DNA from: Cobetia marina | GTDB taxonomy: Bacteria > Pseudomonadota > Gammaproteobacteria > Pseudomonadales > Halomonadaceae | Direction of reading: 5' to 3' | Assembly (NCBI RefSeq): GCF_001720485.1 | Contig: NZ_CP017114.1 | Location: forward strand, 992,001 to 1,056,000 | DNA length: 64,000 bases | Made by a program: the position numbers and the translations under genes | Shown here: positions 19,524 to 29,065 of the stretch, piece by piece | Layout of the letters: the number at the start of each line of letters is the position of its first letter | Numbering within the stretch: position 1 is the first letter of the stretch | Notes under the pieces: model-generated | The model's input: only the letters and a program-made list of their open reading frames with translations | The model's database searches: none | What the model was told of the DNA's origin: nothing

Positions 19524-20360
19524 ATGAAGGACGTGTATCAGAACGGTTTTCCCGCCGCGCAGTCTGAGAGTGGGCAAGCCATGGCGGATTCGTCGGCCAC
19601 TCGAACCTCATCGCCACCGGTGCCCATGCGCCTGGAGCGCCCGAATGCCGCGCAGTTGAGCGGTATCGGCATGACCTCTCAACGGACGCGTGATCGCATG
19701 GTCACGCGACTGGAAGAGGCTGGCATCCAGGACGAGCGGGTACTGGATCTGATGGCGGCGGAACCGCGCCATCTGTTTCTCGATGAGGCGCTGGCGCATC
19801 GCGCCTATGAGGATACCGCCCTGCCGCTGGGGCAGGGGCAGACATTGTCGCAGCCCTACATGCATGCCCGCATGACGGAGCTGGCTTTGGCCTCGGCACC
19901 GCGCCCGCGCGAGCAGTGTCGGGTGCTGGAGGTCGGCACCGGTTCGGGCTACCAGACCCTGCTGCTGGCGCGGCTGTTCGGTCAGGTGGCCTCGCTGGAG
20001 CGCATCGCCTTGTTGCATCTGCGTGCCCGGCAGCGGCTTGAGTGGTTCGGGCTGGACAATGTCCAGCTGCGTCACGCCGATGGCGGGCACGGCTGGCAGA
20101 CCACGGCGCGTGAGACGGCCGCACAGGAGTCGGTGACCCTGCCGGGGTTTGATCTGGTGGTGGTGACGGCATGTGCCTCGCACTTGCCGCAGGCATTGCT
20201 CCAGCAGCTGGCACCGGAGGGAGTGATGATCGTGCCATTGGCGGAAGACGGCAGTGATCGTCAATGGCTGACACGAGTGCGCCACGTCGGCGACACTCAG
20301 GATATTCAGCGGCTCGAGGCTGTGCGCTTCGTGCCGTTGCTCGAGGGAGTGATCAGGTGA
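19524..20360 (+). CDS. pcm: Protein-L-isoaspartate O-methyltransferase
   Basis: A 278-residue methyltransferase that repairs isoaspartyl residues in aged proteins with SAM. GIGMTSQRTRDRMVTRL, the substrate-binding ALPLGQGQTLSQPYMHA, SAM motif I VLEVGTGSGYQTLLLA, and the C-terminal GVMIVPL strand are diagnostic. The N-terminal 50 residues are a Ser/Pro-rich extension not found in E. coli Pcm (208 residues), so a later start such as 19581 remains possible. The stop overlaps the next gene's GTG start by 4 bp. Confidence 0.93.
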   Translation: MKDVYQNGFPAAQSESGQAMADSSATRTSSPPVPMRLERPNAAQLSGIGMTSQRTRDRMVTRLEEAGIQDERVLDLMAAEPRHLFLDEALAHRAYEDTALPLGQGQTLSQPYMHARMTELALASAPRPREQCRVLEVGTGSGYQTLLLARLFGQVASLERIALLHLRARQRLEWFGLDNVQLRHADGGHGWQTTARETAAQESVTLPGFDLVVVTACASHLPQALLQQLAPEGVMIVPLAEDGSDRQWLTRVRHVGDTQDIQRLEAVRFVPLLEGVIR

Positions 20361-21310
20361 AACGAGCATTGAGCGTGTTCTTCAAGGGGGCGGGCATGGG
20401 CGCTGCCGATGCCGTGCCCGGCGTCTCGGGAGGCACGATAGCCTTCGTGACGGGCATCTATGAAGAATTGATCGAAACCATCAAGCGCTTCGGACCTTCC
20501 GCCATCGGTGTCTGGCGTCAACAGGGCGTCAAGGCGTTGTGGCAGCACTTGAATCTGGCGTTCTTGCTACCGCTTGCCGCCGGCATTCTCGCCAGCCTGA
20601 TCAGCGTGGCGCACCTCGTCACCTGGCTGATGGAGGCGCAGCCGCTGCTGCTCAATGCCTTCTTCTTCGGTCTGGTGGTGTGTTCCGGTGTGGTCGTGGC
20701 GCGGCGCATTACCGGCTTCAGGGTCGGGTATCTGGTGTGGCTGGTGCTGGGGCTGGTACTGGCCAGTCAGCTGCCCAGCCTTCTGCCAGCGGGCACTGAT
20801 GCGCCCTGGGTCATCGTCGCCGGGGGGGCCATCGCCATCAGTGCCATGTTGCTGCCGGGCGTTTCCGGCAGCTTCCTGCTGTTGACCATGGGCCTCTATG
20901 GCACCGTGATGACAGGTATCAAGAGCTTCGATCTGACGCTGATCCTGTTGTTCGGAAGTGGCTGCGCCATCGGACTGTTCACCTTCTCGCGTGTACTGTC
21001 ATGGTTGTTTCGTCACCATCACACCGCGACACTGATGCTGCTGGTCGGCTTCATCCTCGGCTCGCTGCCGGTGCTGTGGCCCTGGCGCACGATCACCGAT
21101 TATCGACTGGGCCCCAAGGGGGAGCAGGTACCGCTAGATTATCAATTCATGATGCCGGAGACCTATACCAGCGTGACGGGTGAGCCTGCCCAGTTGTGGG
21201 CGGCGCTTGCCCTGATGCTGGCAGGTATCCTGCTGGTCTGGTTCGCGGGTGAGCGCTCAGGACCGGATGATTCTTCCAGTGATTCCCGCAAGGAGCAGGA
21301 ACATGCCTGA
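20357..21310 (+). CDS. DUF368 polyprenyl-phosphate transporter (PopT-like)
   Basis: A 317-residue integral membrane protein with about eight to nine hydrophobic segments and the two inverted family repeats GAADAVPGVSGGTIAFVTGIYE and LLPGVSGSFLLLTMGLYG. DUF368 proteins (PopT) recycle undecaprenyl phosphate across the cytoplasmic membrane for peptidoglycan synthesis, a recent assignment; whether this copy does so is inferred from the family. Translation starts at GTG overlapping the pcm stop (GTGA), with GAGGGAG 9 bp upstream. It is coupled to nlpD through an 8-bp overlap. Confidence 0.9.
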   Translation: MKRALSVFFKGAGMGAADAVPGVSGGTIAFVTGIYEELIETIKRFGPSAIGVWRQQGVKALWQHLNLAFLLPLAAGILASLISVAHLVTWLMEAQPLLLNAFFFGLVVCSGVVVARRITGFRVGYLVWLVLGLVLASQLPSLLPAGTDAPWVIVAGGAIAISAMLLPGVSGSFLLLTMGLYGTVMTGIKSFDLTLILLFGSGCAIGLFTFSRVLSWLFRHHHTATLMLLVGFILGSLPVLWPWRTITDYRLGPKGEQVPLDYQFMMPETYTSVTGEPAQLWAALALMLAGILLVWFAGERSGPDDSSSDSRKEQEHA

Positions 21311-22550
21311 CATGATGGACAAGGGATTCAAGCTGGCGCTGGCGGGTCTGGCGCTGGGCGCTCTGACGGCGTGCAGTACCGCCACGACGCGTCCGCAGAT
21401 CCAGGATCTCAGTGGTGGTACGACACGCATCACTGCAGACAGCTATACGGTCCAGCGCGGTGACACGCTCTATGGCATCGCCTGGCAGAGTGGCCAGGAC
21501 TTCCGTGACGTGGCGCGCATGAATGGCCTGCGCCCGCCCTACACCTTGCAGCCCGGGCAGACTCTGCGCCTCGACCCTCAGGCACCGTTGCCCGCGAATG
21601 CCGGCAACTCCCGTACGGCCGGCACGGCATCGGGGTCGGCATCAGGCACGGGCGTGGTGGCGACCGGGCTTGGCGGCAGCGATGACGCCATCGCCAGCGG
21701 CGGCGAGGTGCCGGACTGGCTGGCTCCGGATGAGTCGGCCATTGCTCAGCAGAAGCAGCGTGCTTCCCAGGCGCAGTCCCTGACCACCGGTAGCGGCGGC
21801 GTCGCGGCGGCTGCCACGGGCGCGGCCGCTGCTGCGGGCGTCGGCCCGGGGCCCGTGTATCAGGAAGGCAGTGAAGAGGCGCTGGCGGAGTCTGCGCGTG
21901 CACAGGCCGCGGACGAAGCCTCCCGAGCCGGCGAGGCACTGGAGAGTGCCGGCAGCAATGCCCAGGCCAGGGCGAGTGAGGCCGAGGCTGCTGCTCGCAA
22001 GGCGGCGCAGGAGAAGGCGGATCGCGAGAAGGCCGAGCAGCTGGCAGCGGCCAAGGCCGAGCGTGACAAGGCGGCGGCAAACGTGAAAAGTGCCTCCGAC
22101 AAGGTTGAAAAGGGCACCAACGTTGCGGGCGCCACACCCGAGGCGGCACCGGCCAAGAAAACCTATGTGCCGGTAAAAAACGTTGACTGGCAGTGGCCTA
22201 CGCAAGGCGAGATCATCGGCAAATTCGGTGAGTCCGAGAGTGTGACGGGCGGCATTGATATCGCTGGTCAAAAGGGGCAACCTGTCAAGGCAGCAGGGCC
22301 GGGGATTGTGGTCTACGCGGGGAGTGGAGTGCGCGGTTACGGCAACCTCATCATCCTCAAGCACAATGACCGTTATCTGAGTGCCTACGCCCACAACGAC
22401 AGCCTCCGCGTCTCGGAGAATGATGTTGTCGAGGCCGGACAGGTAATCGCCACTCTGGGAGCCACTGACGCCGAACGTGCGCAGCTGCATTTCGAGATCC
22501 GCGAGGATGGGCAGCCGAAGGATCCCTTGAAGTTCCTGCCCAAGCGCTGA
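21303..22550 (+). CDS. nlpD: Murein hydrolase activator lipoprotein NlpD
   Basis: A 415-residue outer-membrane lipoprotein that activates the amidase AmiC during daughter-cell separation. The signal peptide ends with the lipobox LTAC (Cys24). A LysM domain (residues 48-92; [14 protein letters not shown]) binds peptidoglycan, a long Ala/Glu/Lys-rich coiled linker (about 180-270) follows, and the C-terminus is an M23/LytM domain. The LytM zinc ligand HxxxD is replaced by GGIDI, so it is non-catalytic, as in known NlpD. AAGGAGC lies ahead of the ATG. The rpoS promoter is normally inside nlpD in this arrangement. Confidence 0.95.
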   Translation: MPDMMDKGFKLALAGLALGALTACSTATTRPQIQDLSGGTTRITADSYTVQRGDTLYGIAWQSGQDFRDVARMNGLRPPYTLQPGQTLRLDPQAPLPANAGNSRTAGTASGSASGTGVVATGLGGSDDAIASGGEVPDWLAPDESAIAQQKQRASQAQSLTTGSGGVAAAATGAAAAAGVGPGPVYQEGSEEALAESARAQAADEASRAGEALESAGSNAQARASEAEAAARKAAQEKADREKAEQLAAAKAERDKAAANVKSASDKVEKGTNVAGATPEAAPAKKTYVPVKNVDWQWPTQGEIIGKFGESESVTGGIDIAGQKGQPVKAAGPGIVVYAGSGVRGYGNLIILKHNDRYLSAYAHNDSLRVSENDVVEAGQVIATLGATDAERAQLHFEIREDGQPKDPLKFLPKR

Positions 22551-22611
22551 CGTCCACCGCTGCCACAACAAGAAGTTCCTGGCACCAGACCAGAGACAAC
22601 GGGGTATCGAC

Positions 22612-23586
22612 ATGAGCATGCTGGAAAAGGATATCGATCAGGCCGAGGTGGAGCTGTCCCTCGATGATGTCGAGGAAGACGATACGCTTGAGGCTGAAGC
22701 GGAAGAGGCGGCATTCGAACGCGCCCTGAACCGTGAAGAGCGCAAGCACTACCAGAGCCTGGATGCAACGCAGATCTACCTCAACGAGATCGGCTTCTCG
22801 CCATTGCTCAAACCGGAAGAGGAAGTCTATTTCGGGCGACTGGCGCAGGCGGGAGACCCTGCCGGTCGGCAGCGCATGATCGAATCCAACCTGCGTCTGG
22901 TGGTCAAGATCGCACGGCGCTATCTGAATCGCGGATTGTCACTGCTCGACCTGATCGAGGAGGGCAATCTGGGCCTGATACGCGCGGTGGAGAAATTCGA
23001 CCCCGAGCGCGGTTTCCGCTTCTCGACCTACGCCACCTGGTGGATCCGTCAGACCATCGAGCGCGCGTTGATGAATCAGACGCGCACCATCCGGTTGCCG
23101 ATTCATGTCGTGAAGGAGCTCAACATCTATCTGCGCGCTGCTCGCCAGTTGACGCAGAAGCTTGACCACGAGGCGACGGCCGAGGAAATCGCCGATTTCC
23201 TCGACAAGCCGGTGGAGACGGTCAAGAAGATGCTGGGGCTCAATGAGCGAGTGTCCTCGGTGGACTATCCGATGGGCGGCGAGAGTGACAAGCCGTTGAT
23301 CGAGACGATCGCCGATGAAAATGACACCAGCCCCGAGTCCAGTCTGGTCGATGTCGACGTCAAGGCACATGTCGATGAGTGGCTGGCGGAGCTGACCGAC
23401 AAGCAGATGGAAGTGGTGGTACGCCGCTTCGGGCTACGGGGTCACGAAGCCGCCACGCTGGAGGAGGTCGGCGAGGAGATCGGTCTGACGCGTGAGCGAG
23501 TGCGTCAGATTCAGGTCGAGGCGCTCAAGAAACTGCGTCGCATGCTCGAGAAACAGGGCCTGTCGCTGGAATCCATCTTCGAATGA
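22612..23586 (+). CDS. rpoS: RNA polymerase sigma factor RpoS (sigma38)
   Basis: A 324-residue stationary-phase and general-stress sigma factor. Region 1.2 begins at [16 protein letters not shown], region 2 contains [39 protein letters not shown] and [17 protein letters not shown], region 3 [13 protein letters not shown], and region 4 the helix-turn-helix [27 protein letters not shown]. The N-terminus is acidic. It is preceded by nlpD and followed by a strong terminator at 23678. Confidence 0.98.
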   Translation: MSMLEKDIDQAEVELSLDDVEEDDTLEAEAEEAAFERALNREERKHYQSLDATQIYLNEIGFSPLLKPEEEVYFGRLAQAGDPAGRQRMIESNLRLVVKIARRYLNRGLSLLDLIEEGNLGLIRAVEKFDPERGFRFSTYATWWIRQTIERALMNQTRTIRLPIHVVKELNIYLRAARQLTQKLDHEATAEEIADFLDKPVETVKKMLGLNERVSSVDYPMGGESDKPLIETIADENDTSPESSLVDVDVKAHVDEWLAELTDKQMEVVVRRFGLRGHEAATLEEVGEEIGLTRERVRQIQVEALKKLRRMLEKQGLSLESIFE

Positions 23587-23677
23587 TTCGCTGACATGTC
23601 ATCGTCAGGGCTGGCAGCTGTCATCGTCTGGCCCGATATCCGTGACATCCTGCTGGATAGTGGACGCAACACGACAT

Positions 23678-23712
23678 GAAAACGGCCCCCCGCTTGCGGG
23701 CGGGCCGTTTTC
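23678..23712 (+). terminator. Terminator after rpoS
   Basis: A stem of GAAAACGGCCC / GGGCCGTTTTC with extra pairing around a TTGC loop, followed by an AT-rich stretch. About 90 bp past the rpoS stop. Confidence 0.85.
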
Positions 23713-23832
23713 ATATTTTCTGAGCATTGGTTTGGCAGGCTATGGGGTCGGCAGAAAGATGACGGTGCATATGATTCGACACCGGGGCCGTGTTGCATTG
23801 TTGCTGGGATGGAAACGCTGTAAGGCAAATGA

Positions 23833-23865
23833 AGTTAGCCAACTAACTGGACGCCTTGCAAGGCG
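23833..23865 (+). promoter_or_regulatory. Adjacent palindromes upstream of the tolC-like gene
   Basis: AGTTAG-CCAA-CTAACT (23833-23848) and the perfect 14-bp palindrome CGCCTTGCAAGGCG (23852-23865) lie back to back. TetR- or MarR-type regulators of efflux genes use sites of this size, so they are candidate operators. No protein is assigned. Confidence 0.4.
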
Positions 23866-24020
23866 ACGATTAGACTGAGTCCTTTTTCCACGACCCGCCC
23901 CCGAAGGGGCTGATGCCGTCATCAGCCGGCCCGTGAAACGACCTTATCTCCCCTTGCCTTGGTGCCTTTGGCGCATCATGCAGGTCACGACTGACTGTTA
24001 CCGATCAGGAATACGCATAC

Positions 24021-25391
24021 ATGGCCAACATACGCATACTGCCTCTGGTGCTGGCGATGGGTTTCGCGACCCAGGCCCAGGCTGCCGATCTGCTCGACAT
24101 TACCCGTGATGCGCTGACCCACAATGCCAGCCTGTCGTCCTCTCGCTCTCTGTATCAGAGCGTCGAGGACAACGAGCGGATCGAGCTTTCGGATCTGCTG
24201 CCACAGATCTCGGCCACCGGCACCGTGTCACGCACCGATGTCACGGGCAATTCCCAGAGCGGTGTGGAAGGGGATTACACCGACAGCAACATCGTGCTCA
24301 ACGTGAATCAGCAGCTGTTCGACGCTGCCGACTGGTATGAGCTGGCGACCAGCAAGGACAGTACCGAGCAGCAGAAACTGCTGCTGGATTCCGATCAGCA
24401 GCAGCTGTTGTACGATGTGGCCTCCGCGTACTTCACCATCCTCAACAACCGGGATGTGCTGGATGCGCGCATCGCGCAGGAGAAGGCCTTTTCCCGTCAG
24501 CTGGATCAGGCCAATCAGCAGTTCGAGGTCGGGCTGATCGCGATCACCGATGTCCAGGAGGCCAGAGCGTCCTTTGATGACGCACGCGCCCAGCGGATTG
24601 CCGCGGAAGCCGACCTGCAGGTCAGCTTCGAGGCACTTCAGCAATTGACCGGCCAGCAATACGATTCCATCGATGGGCTGGAAGAGGATCTCGCCATCGA
24701 AGCGCCGGTGCCCGCCAGTCGTGGCAAGTGGGTCGAGATGGCGTTGGTCAACAATCCCTTGATCGGTGCCGCGCAGAAGGGTGTCGATGTCGCCAAGGGT
24801 GACGTCAAGACCTCGCGTGCCGGTCATCTGCCGGAAGTCGGTGCCTTCGCGACCTACTCCTATGATGAAACCGACGTCGCATCCTCCGGGGGATATCAGG
24901 AATACAACCAGATCGGTATCCAGGCGTCATTGCCGATCTATACCGGTGGTCGCACATCCGCGCAGGTACGCCAGAGCACGCACCTGCTGGAGCAGAGCCA
25001 GTACGACCTGCTGGACCAGCAGCGTTCCACCACCCAGAGCGTGCGTTCGCTCTACAGTCAGGTCCGCAGCGACGTCCTGACGGTCAAGGCGCGCAAGCAG
25101 GCCATCGTCTCCAGCCGCAGCGCGCTGGAAGCCACGCGCTCGGGGTATGAAGTCGGTACCCGTAACATCGTCGATGTGCTGGATGCCGAGCAGGCGCTCT
25201 ATCAGGCCCTGGCGGACTATGCCTCCTCGCGTTACACCTACGTGCTGGATCTGCTCAACCTGCGCCAGGCGGCGGGCATCATCGACGTCAACACCGTGCG
25301 CGATCTGAACGAGAGCCTCAAGCGCGATCGTCAGGTATCACTGGTTCTGCAGGACGAAGACGATACCGAGCTGGATGGCCCGGCCCAGTGA
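24021..25391 (+). CDS. tolC: TolC family outer membrane channel protein
   Basis: A 456-residue outer membrane efflux channel used by tripartite drug pumps and type I secretion systems. A signal peptide ends near residue 22 (ATQAQA-ADLL). The two TolC repeats are visible: NASLSSSRSLYQSV with LPQISATG in the first, and NNPLIGAAQKGVDVAKGDVKTSRAGHLPEV, LPIYTGGRTSAQVRQ and YEVGTRNIVDVLDAEQALYQ in the second. No inner-membrane pump or adaptor gene is adjacent. A terminator follows at 25421. Confidence 0.92.
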   Translation: MANIRILPLVLAMGFATQAQAADLLDITRDALTHNASLSSSRSLYQSVEDNERIELSDLLPQISATGTVSRTDVTGNSQSGVEGDYTDSNIVLNVNQQLFDAADWYELATSKDSTEQQKLLLDSDQQQLLYDVASAYFTILNNRDVLDARIAQEKAFSRQLDQANQQFEVGLIAITDVQEARASFDDARAQRIAAEADLQVSFEALQQLTGQQYDSIDGLEEDLAIEAPVPASRGKWVEMALVNNPLIGAAQKGVDVAKGDVKTSRAGHLPEVGAFATYSYDETDVASSGGYQEYNQIGIQASLPIYTGGRTSAQVRQSTHLLEQSQYDLLDQQRSTTQSVRSLYSQVRSDVLTVKARKQAIVSSRSALEATRSGYEVGTRNIVDVLDAEQALYQALADYASSRYTYVLDLLNLRQAAGIIDVNTVRDLNESLKRDRQVSLVLQDEDDTELDGPAQ

Positions 25392-25767
25392 TCTGATACT
25401 GGCCTGACCGGCTTCTCCTGACACCCCCATCGGCCATTGCCGGTGGGGGTGTTCGCGTATCGGGGGGCAGAAATCTCGCCGTGAAGCGTGAATGACAACA
25501 GCTGTGATGCTTGTCTGGAGGAATATGCCATTGATTTGATGAAAACCAGAGATAACGTCAAGAAGTTGGCTTGATGTTTGGTGGTTTTCACCGTGACCTT
25601 GGCGCGATGATGGAAAATAATTGATGGCTGGAGAACGCCTGCTCCGGTTGGCCGCCTCCTTTTCATGGTGCGTGCCTTGCTCGCTCGTTGGCAGGTCCCA
25701 ACTTGCTGCGTCACCCGTGCGTGATTCGTCGTGTCTGTCCCTCTTTCTCATTGTCTGGAGTTGCCTC
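25392..25767. other. tolC-alr intergenic region
   Basis: Holds the tolC terminator at 25421-25452 and then about 300 bp with relatively AT-rich stretches that presumably contain the alr promoter. A reading frame running from 25621 into alr is not considered coding before 25768. Confidence 0.55.
25421..25452 (+). terminator. Terminator after the tolC-like gene
   Basis: A 14-bp stem (ACACCCCCATCGGC / GCCGGTGGGGGTGT, one wobble) with a CATT loop, 30 bp past the stop. Confidence 0.75.
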
Positions 25768-26901
25768 ATGTCCCGCCCGTTGCGTGCTGATATTGATCTG
25801 GATGCCCTGCGCCACAATTATCAGCTGGCCTGTGAGCTGGCGCCGAATTCCCGCTCGCTCGCCGTGATCAAGGCTGACGCCTATGGCCACGGGGCCGTGG
25901 CATGTGCCCGTGCGCTGGCAGATCTGGCACCGGCATTTGCCGTCGCGACCATCGAAGAAGCGCTCGCGCTGCGGGAAGGCGGTATCACGCATCCGGTGGT
26001 ATTGCTCGAAGGTGTCTTCGAGGCATCGGAATACCAGCTGGCGGCGCAGCATGACTTCTGGTGTGCCATCCACAGTGAATGGCAGCTGGCCGCCCTGGAG
26101 GCGGCAACGCTCCCCGGGCCGATATCCTGCTGGATCAAGTTCGATTCCGGCATGCATCGTCTCGGCTTCGATGCCGAGCAGGCCAGGGCGGTCAAGGAAC
26201 GCCTGGTGGCGAGTGGCAAGGCGCAGGACCTTCACCTGATGACGCATTTCGCCACGGCCGACAGCCTGACGCCCGATTATTTCCAGCATCAGATGGCGGC
26301 AGTGGAAGCGCTTGCCGCTGAGCTTGCCCTGCCACTCTGTCTGGCCAACTCCCCGGCGACGCTTGCCTGGCCGCAATCGCATGCCGCCTGGAATCGTCCC
26401 GGCATCATGCTGTACGGCGCGGACCCGCTGGAAGGGGCCAATGATGCCAGCCGCCGTCTGAAGCCGGTGATGACCCTGTCTTCCGCCATCATTGCCGTAC
26501 GCGAGATCGCCATCGGCGAGCCGGTGGGCTATGCCGGACGTTTCGTGGCGACGCGTCCGACACGTATCGGTGTCGTCGCCTGTGGCTATGGGGATGGCTA
26601 CGATCGCCATGCGGTGGACGGGACCCCCGTACTGGTCGATGGCCAGGAAACCGTGCTGGCCGGCAAGGTGTCGATGGACATGCTGACGGTGGATATCACC
26701 GACCTGCCGGAAGCGGGCGTCGGTTCTCGCGTGGTGCTGTGGGGCGAGGGGTTGGAGGTCAATCGCGTGGCCGCCAGTTGTGACACCATCAGCTATACCC
26801 TGCTGACAGGGATCCTGCCGCGTGTTCCCAAGCATTATCACGGTAGTCAGGCACGCGAGGCGGACCCGATGGCCTCTCAGGCAGTGGATACGTGCGCCTG
26901 A
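25768..26901 (+). CDS. alr: Alanine racemase
   Basis: A 377-residue PLP enzyme that interconverts L- and D-alanine for peptidoglycan. The PLP lysine lies in VIKADAYGHG (about residue 35), and the second-subunit catalytic tyrosine in VGYAGRFVATRPTRI. WIKFDSGMHRLGF, NRPGIMLYG, CGYGDGYDRH and KVSMDMLTVDITD are further family blocks. The start at 25768 follows TGGAG and matches the family; upstream in-frame codons from 25621 would add an unrelated leader. Confidence 0.97.
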   Translation: MSRPLRADIDLDALRHNYQLACELAPNSRSLAVIKADAYGHGAVACARALADLAPAFAVATIEEALALREGGITHPVVLLEGVFEASEYQLAAQHDFWCAIHSEWQLAALEAATLPGPISCWIKFDSGMHRLGFDAEQARAVKERLVASGKAQDLHLMTHFATADSLTPDYFQHQMAAVEALAAELALPLCLANSPATLAWPQSHAAWNRPGIMLYGADPLEGANDASRRLKPVMTLSSAIIAVREIAIGEPVGYAGRFVATRPTRIGVVACGYGDGYDRHAVDGTPVLVDGQETVLAGKVSMDMLTVDITDLPEAGVGSRVVLWGEGLEVNRVAASCDTISYTLLTGILPRVPKHYHGSQAREADPMASQAVDTCA

Positions 26902-26961
26902 CCTGACGGCAGGGCTCGGGCGGTCTACAATGGCCGCCGTTGCCCGTTGAACGAGAGAGTC

Positions 26962-27879
26962 ATGGCCAAGAAGACCTACCCCGAGAGTTTTGCGCATCCC
27001 CGTTACTGGCCGGCCTGGCTGGGAATCGGGGCCATGAAGGCCTCGGCCTTCCTGCCCTGGTGCGCCAAGCTGTGGCTGGGGCGCGGCATCGGTGAGCTGG
27101 CATGGCGTTTCGGCAAGCGTCGTCGCCATATCACGGACACCAATCTCAAGCTGTGCTTCCCCGAATGGAGCGAAGCGGAGCGTGCGCGTCAGGTACGCAA
27201 GACCTTCCATGCCAACGGCATCGGCATCTTCGAGACCGCCACGGGGTGGTGTCGAGACCCGGAGCACATGCGCGACCGCGTGACCTTCAAGGGTCAGGAG
27301 CACATGGAGCGCGCCATGGCGCAGGGCAAGGGCGCGCTCATCGTGGGCATCCATTTCTCGACACTGGATCTCGGTGGCGCACTGCACTCGCTGTTCTTCC
27401 CGGCCGATGTCGTCTATCGCCCGCATGACAACCCGCTGTTCGAGCGTTTCATGACGCGCGCGCGCAATGGCATCTTCGGCACCGCCATCGACCGTCATGA
27501 CCTGCGGGGTGTGGTGCGCCGCATCAAGAGCGGGCATGGCGTGTGGTATTCGCCGGATCAGGATTTCGGTCGGGACGTCAGCGTCTTCGCGCCGTTCTTC
27601 GGTATCGATGCCGCCTCCATCAAGCTGACGGCCAAGATCGCCCGCATGACAGGGGCGCCGGTGATGCCCTTGATGTTCCATCGCAATCCGGACAATCGTA
27701 CCTATACGCTGGAGTATCTCCCGGCACTCGACAACTTCCCGAGTGGCGATGATGTCGCAGATGCCACGCGCATCAATGCCTTCATCGAGGGGGCGATCCG
27801 CAAGCATCCCGAGCAGTACCTGTGGTTGCATCGCCGTTTCAAGACTCGTCCAGAGAAATCCGATCCGTCCCTGTATTGA
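26962..27879 (+). CDS. LpxL-type lipid A late acyltransferase
   Basis: A 305-residue lipid A acyltransferase with a single N-terminal membrane segment (about residues 15-40). The catalytic H-x4-D motif is HFSTLD, preceded by GKGALIVGI. VVYRPHDNPLFERFMTRAR, WYSPDQDFGRDVSVFAPFFG and the C-terminal PEQYLWLHRRFKTRPE are typical of LpxL/LpxP. It resembles canonical LpxL more than the paralogue at 9049. The start is set by GAGAGAG upstream. A thioredoxin-like gene follows 8 bp later, so they are probably co-transcribed. Confidence 0.93.
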   Translation: MAKKTYPESFAHPRYWPAWLGIGAMKASAFLPWCAKLWLGRGIGELAWRFGKRRRHITDTNLKLCFPEWSEAERARQVRKTFHANGIGIFETATGWCRDPEHMRDRVTFKGQEHMERAMAQGKGALIVGIHFSTLDLGGALHSLFFPADVVYRPHDNPLFERFMTRARNGIFGTAIDRHDLRGVVRRIKSGHGVWYSPDQDFGRDVSVFAPFFGIDAASIKLTAKIARMTGAPVMPLMFHRNPDNRTYTLEYLPALDNFPSGDDVADATRINAFIEGAIRKHPEQYLWLHRRFKTRPEKSDPSLY

Positions 27880-27887
27880 GGTGAACC

Positions 27888-28271
27888 ATGAGCAATGACA
27901 CGTCTTCTCTCGCCACTCTGGCCGATGTCGAAGCACGCCTGGCGGCCGGCGATACCTTCGTCCTCAATCAGATTGCGCAGTGGTGCCCGGACTGCACCGT
28001 GCGTCAGCGTCCGGCGCTGCCGGCCTTCGAGGCGGCCCTGGCGCGAGGTGGTCTGCCGCTGGTGAGTCTGTGCGTGCAGGAGACTCGCGGAGTCTATCTG
28101 AGTGAGGCACATGCGCAGCTGAGCGAGCGCATCGGTGGGGCGGGCTATCCGCGTACGCTGCTGGTGAAGGAAGGGCGGCCTGCCAGCGTGGACAGTGGCC
28201 TGAATCGGGTCGAGGTCATGAGCGAGCCGGAGCTCATCGCCTATGCCGAGGCCATGATCGCGGCGCTGTAA
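27888..28271 (+). CDS. Thioredoxin-like family protein (CPDC motif)
   Basis: A 127-residue cytoplasmic thioredoxin-fold protein with the redox pair CPDC (Cys33, Cys36) in the context IAQWCPDCTVRQRPALP. YPRTLLVKEGRP carries the cis-Pro region. The Trp before the first Cys and the PDC variant resemble small glutaredoxin/thioredoxin-like proteins of Halomonas and Pseudomonas. AGGTG lies just upstream. Its partner proteins are unknown. A strong terminator follows. Confidence 0.85.
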   Translation: MSNDTSSLATLADVEARLAAGDTFVLNQIAQWCPDCTVRQRPALPAFEAALARGGLPLVSLCVQETRGVYLSEAHAQLSERIGGAGYPRTLLVKEGRPASVDSGLNRVEVMSEPELIAYAEAMIAAL

Positions 28272-28743
28272 ACGTCACTTGAGCCCATGTGTGAGCCGAC
28301 GAGATCTGCCGTGACGCGACACGCATGGGCATCATCGAAAACGCCCCGCCAGGAACTTCCTGGCGGGGCGTTTTCGATGGAGATCAGGCGGCACCCGACA
28401 AGCAGCGCCACTTGTCCGAGCTGCATGCGTGCGGCCAACCGGATGCCGCCTGCCGTGTGCCTGAAAATAGACCTGCGGATGATGAGGGAGGCTTTCAACC
28501 CGCGCGGGAAAATCTTTTACCAATTCGAGACATGGCCTTGACTTTACTTGTATTGATTACCATCTTCACATGGACAAGGTGATCAAGCGGTCTGTCGTGA
28601 CTCCGCCCTCTGGCAATCACGTCAGCAGCCACACCTGATGAGCGAAGGGCGAGCGCGTCGAATGAGGCGCCACATGCAGAGGCAGTCGTCGTGCCGCTGC
28701 GGTCGTCGCCCACTACCGGTTCTCCATGACATAAGGAATTGCC
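28272..28743. other. Intergenic region between the thioredoxin-like gene and DUF1328 gene
   Basis: Begins with a very strong bidirectional terminator (28334-28378). Around 28540 a TTGACT box could be the -35 of the DUF1328 promoter but no convincing -10 is found at the right distance. No gene is seen. Confidence 0.5.
28334..28378. terminator. Strong bidirectional terminator
   Basis: A perfect stem of about 20 bp (ATCGAAAACGCCCCGCCAGG and its complement) with a short loop, flanked by AAAA and TTTT runs inside the stem. Confidence 0.9.
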
Positions 28744-28905
28744 ATGCTCAACTATGCCATCATCTTTCTGATCGTTGCCGTGATTGCCGCCGTACTCGGC
28801 TTTGGCGGTATCGCGGGTACTGCGGCCACCATCGCCAAGGTACTGTTCGTCGTCTTCCTGGTGCTGTTCCTGGTGTCGTTCTTCAAGGGGCGTCGCAAGC
28901 CCTGA
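28744..28905 (+). CDS. DUF1328 small membrane protein (YtjA-like)
   Basis: A 53-residue protein with two hydrophobic helices: residues 3-20 ([18 protein letters not shown]) and about 30-46 ([16 protein letters not shown]), joined by the [11 protein letters not shown] turn, and a basic C-terminus GRRKP. This is the DUF1328/YtjA family of small stress-related inner membrane proteins whose role is unknown. AAGGA lies 7 bp before the ATG. It is flanked by terminators and stands alone. Confidence 0.9.
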   Translation: MLNYAIIFLIVAVIAAVLGFGGIAGTAATIAKVLFVVFLVLFLVSFFKGRRKP

Positions 28906-28925
28906 TACGGACGGCTTTCATCACG

Positions 28926-28970
28926 ACGCAAACGCCCGCAGACGGTAGCGACCGCTGCGGGCGTTTGCGT
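28926..28970. terminator. Terminator after the DUF1328 gene
   Basis: Stem ACGCAAACGCCCGCAG / CTGCGGGCGTTTGCGT around an 11-13-base loop, 20 bp past the stop. Confidence 0.85.
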
Positions 28971-29011
28971 GTCACCAGGCCATCAGGCCTTCAGGTCAGC
29001 AAGCCATCAAG

Positions 29012-29064
29012 TCATCAGGCCAGCAGCAAGTCATCAGGCCAGCAGCAAGTCATCAGGCCAGCAC
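29012..29064. repeat. Tandem repeat, 19-bp unit
   Basis: Two perfect copies of TCATCAGGCCAGCAGCAAG (29012-29049) and a third partial copy to 29064, with diverged CATCAGGC and CATCAAG fragments from 28979. They fill the gap up to the stop of the convergent DUF2254 gene. Confidence 0.9.
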
Positions 29065-29065
29065 G

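Larger units (their letters stand above)
23587..24020. other. rpoS-tolC intergenic region with palindromes
   Basis: Contains the rpoS terminator (23678-23712) and, 150-190 bp before the TolC start, two neighbouring palindromes (23833-23848 and 23852-23865). No gene is seen. Confidence 0.6.

Noticed and set aside
28531..28581. 16-residue hydrophobic peptide (MALTLLVLI...)
   Set aside because: Too short, no ribosome-binding site ahead of its ATG, and no homologue known; more likely promoter-region sequence for the DUF1328 gene.
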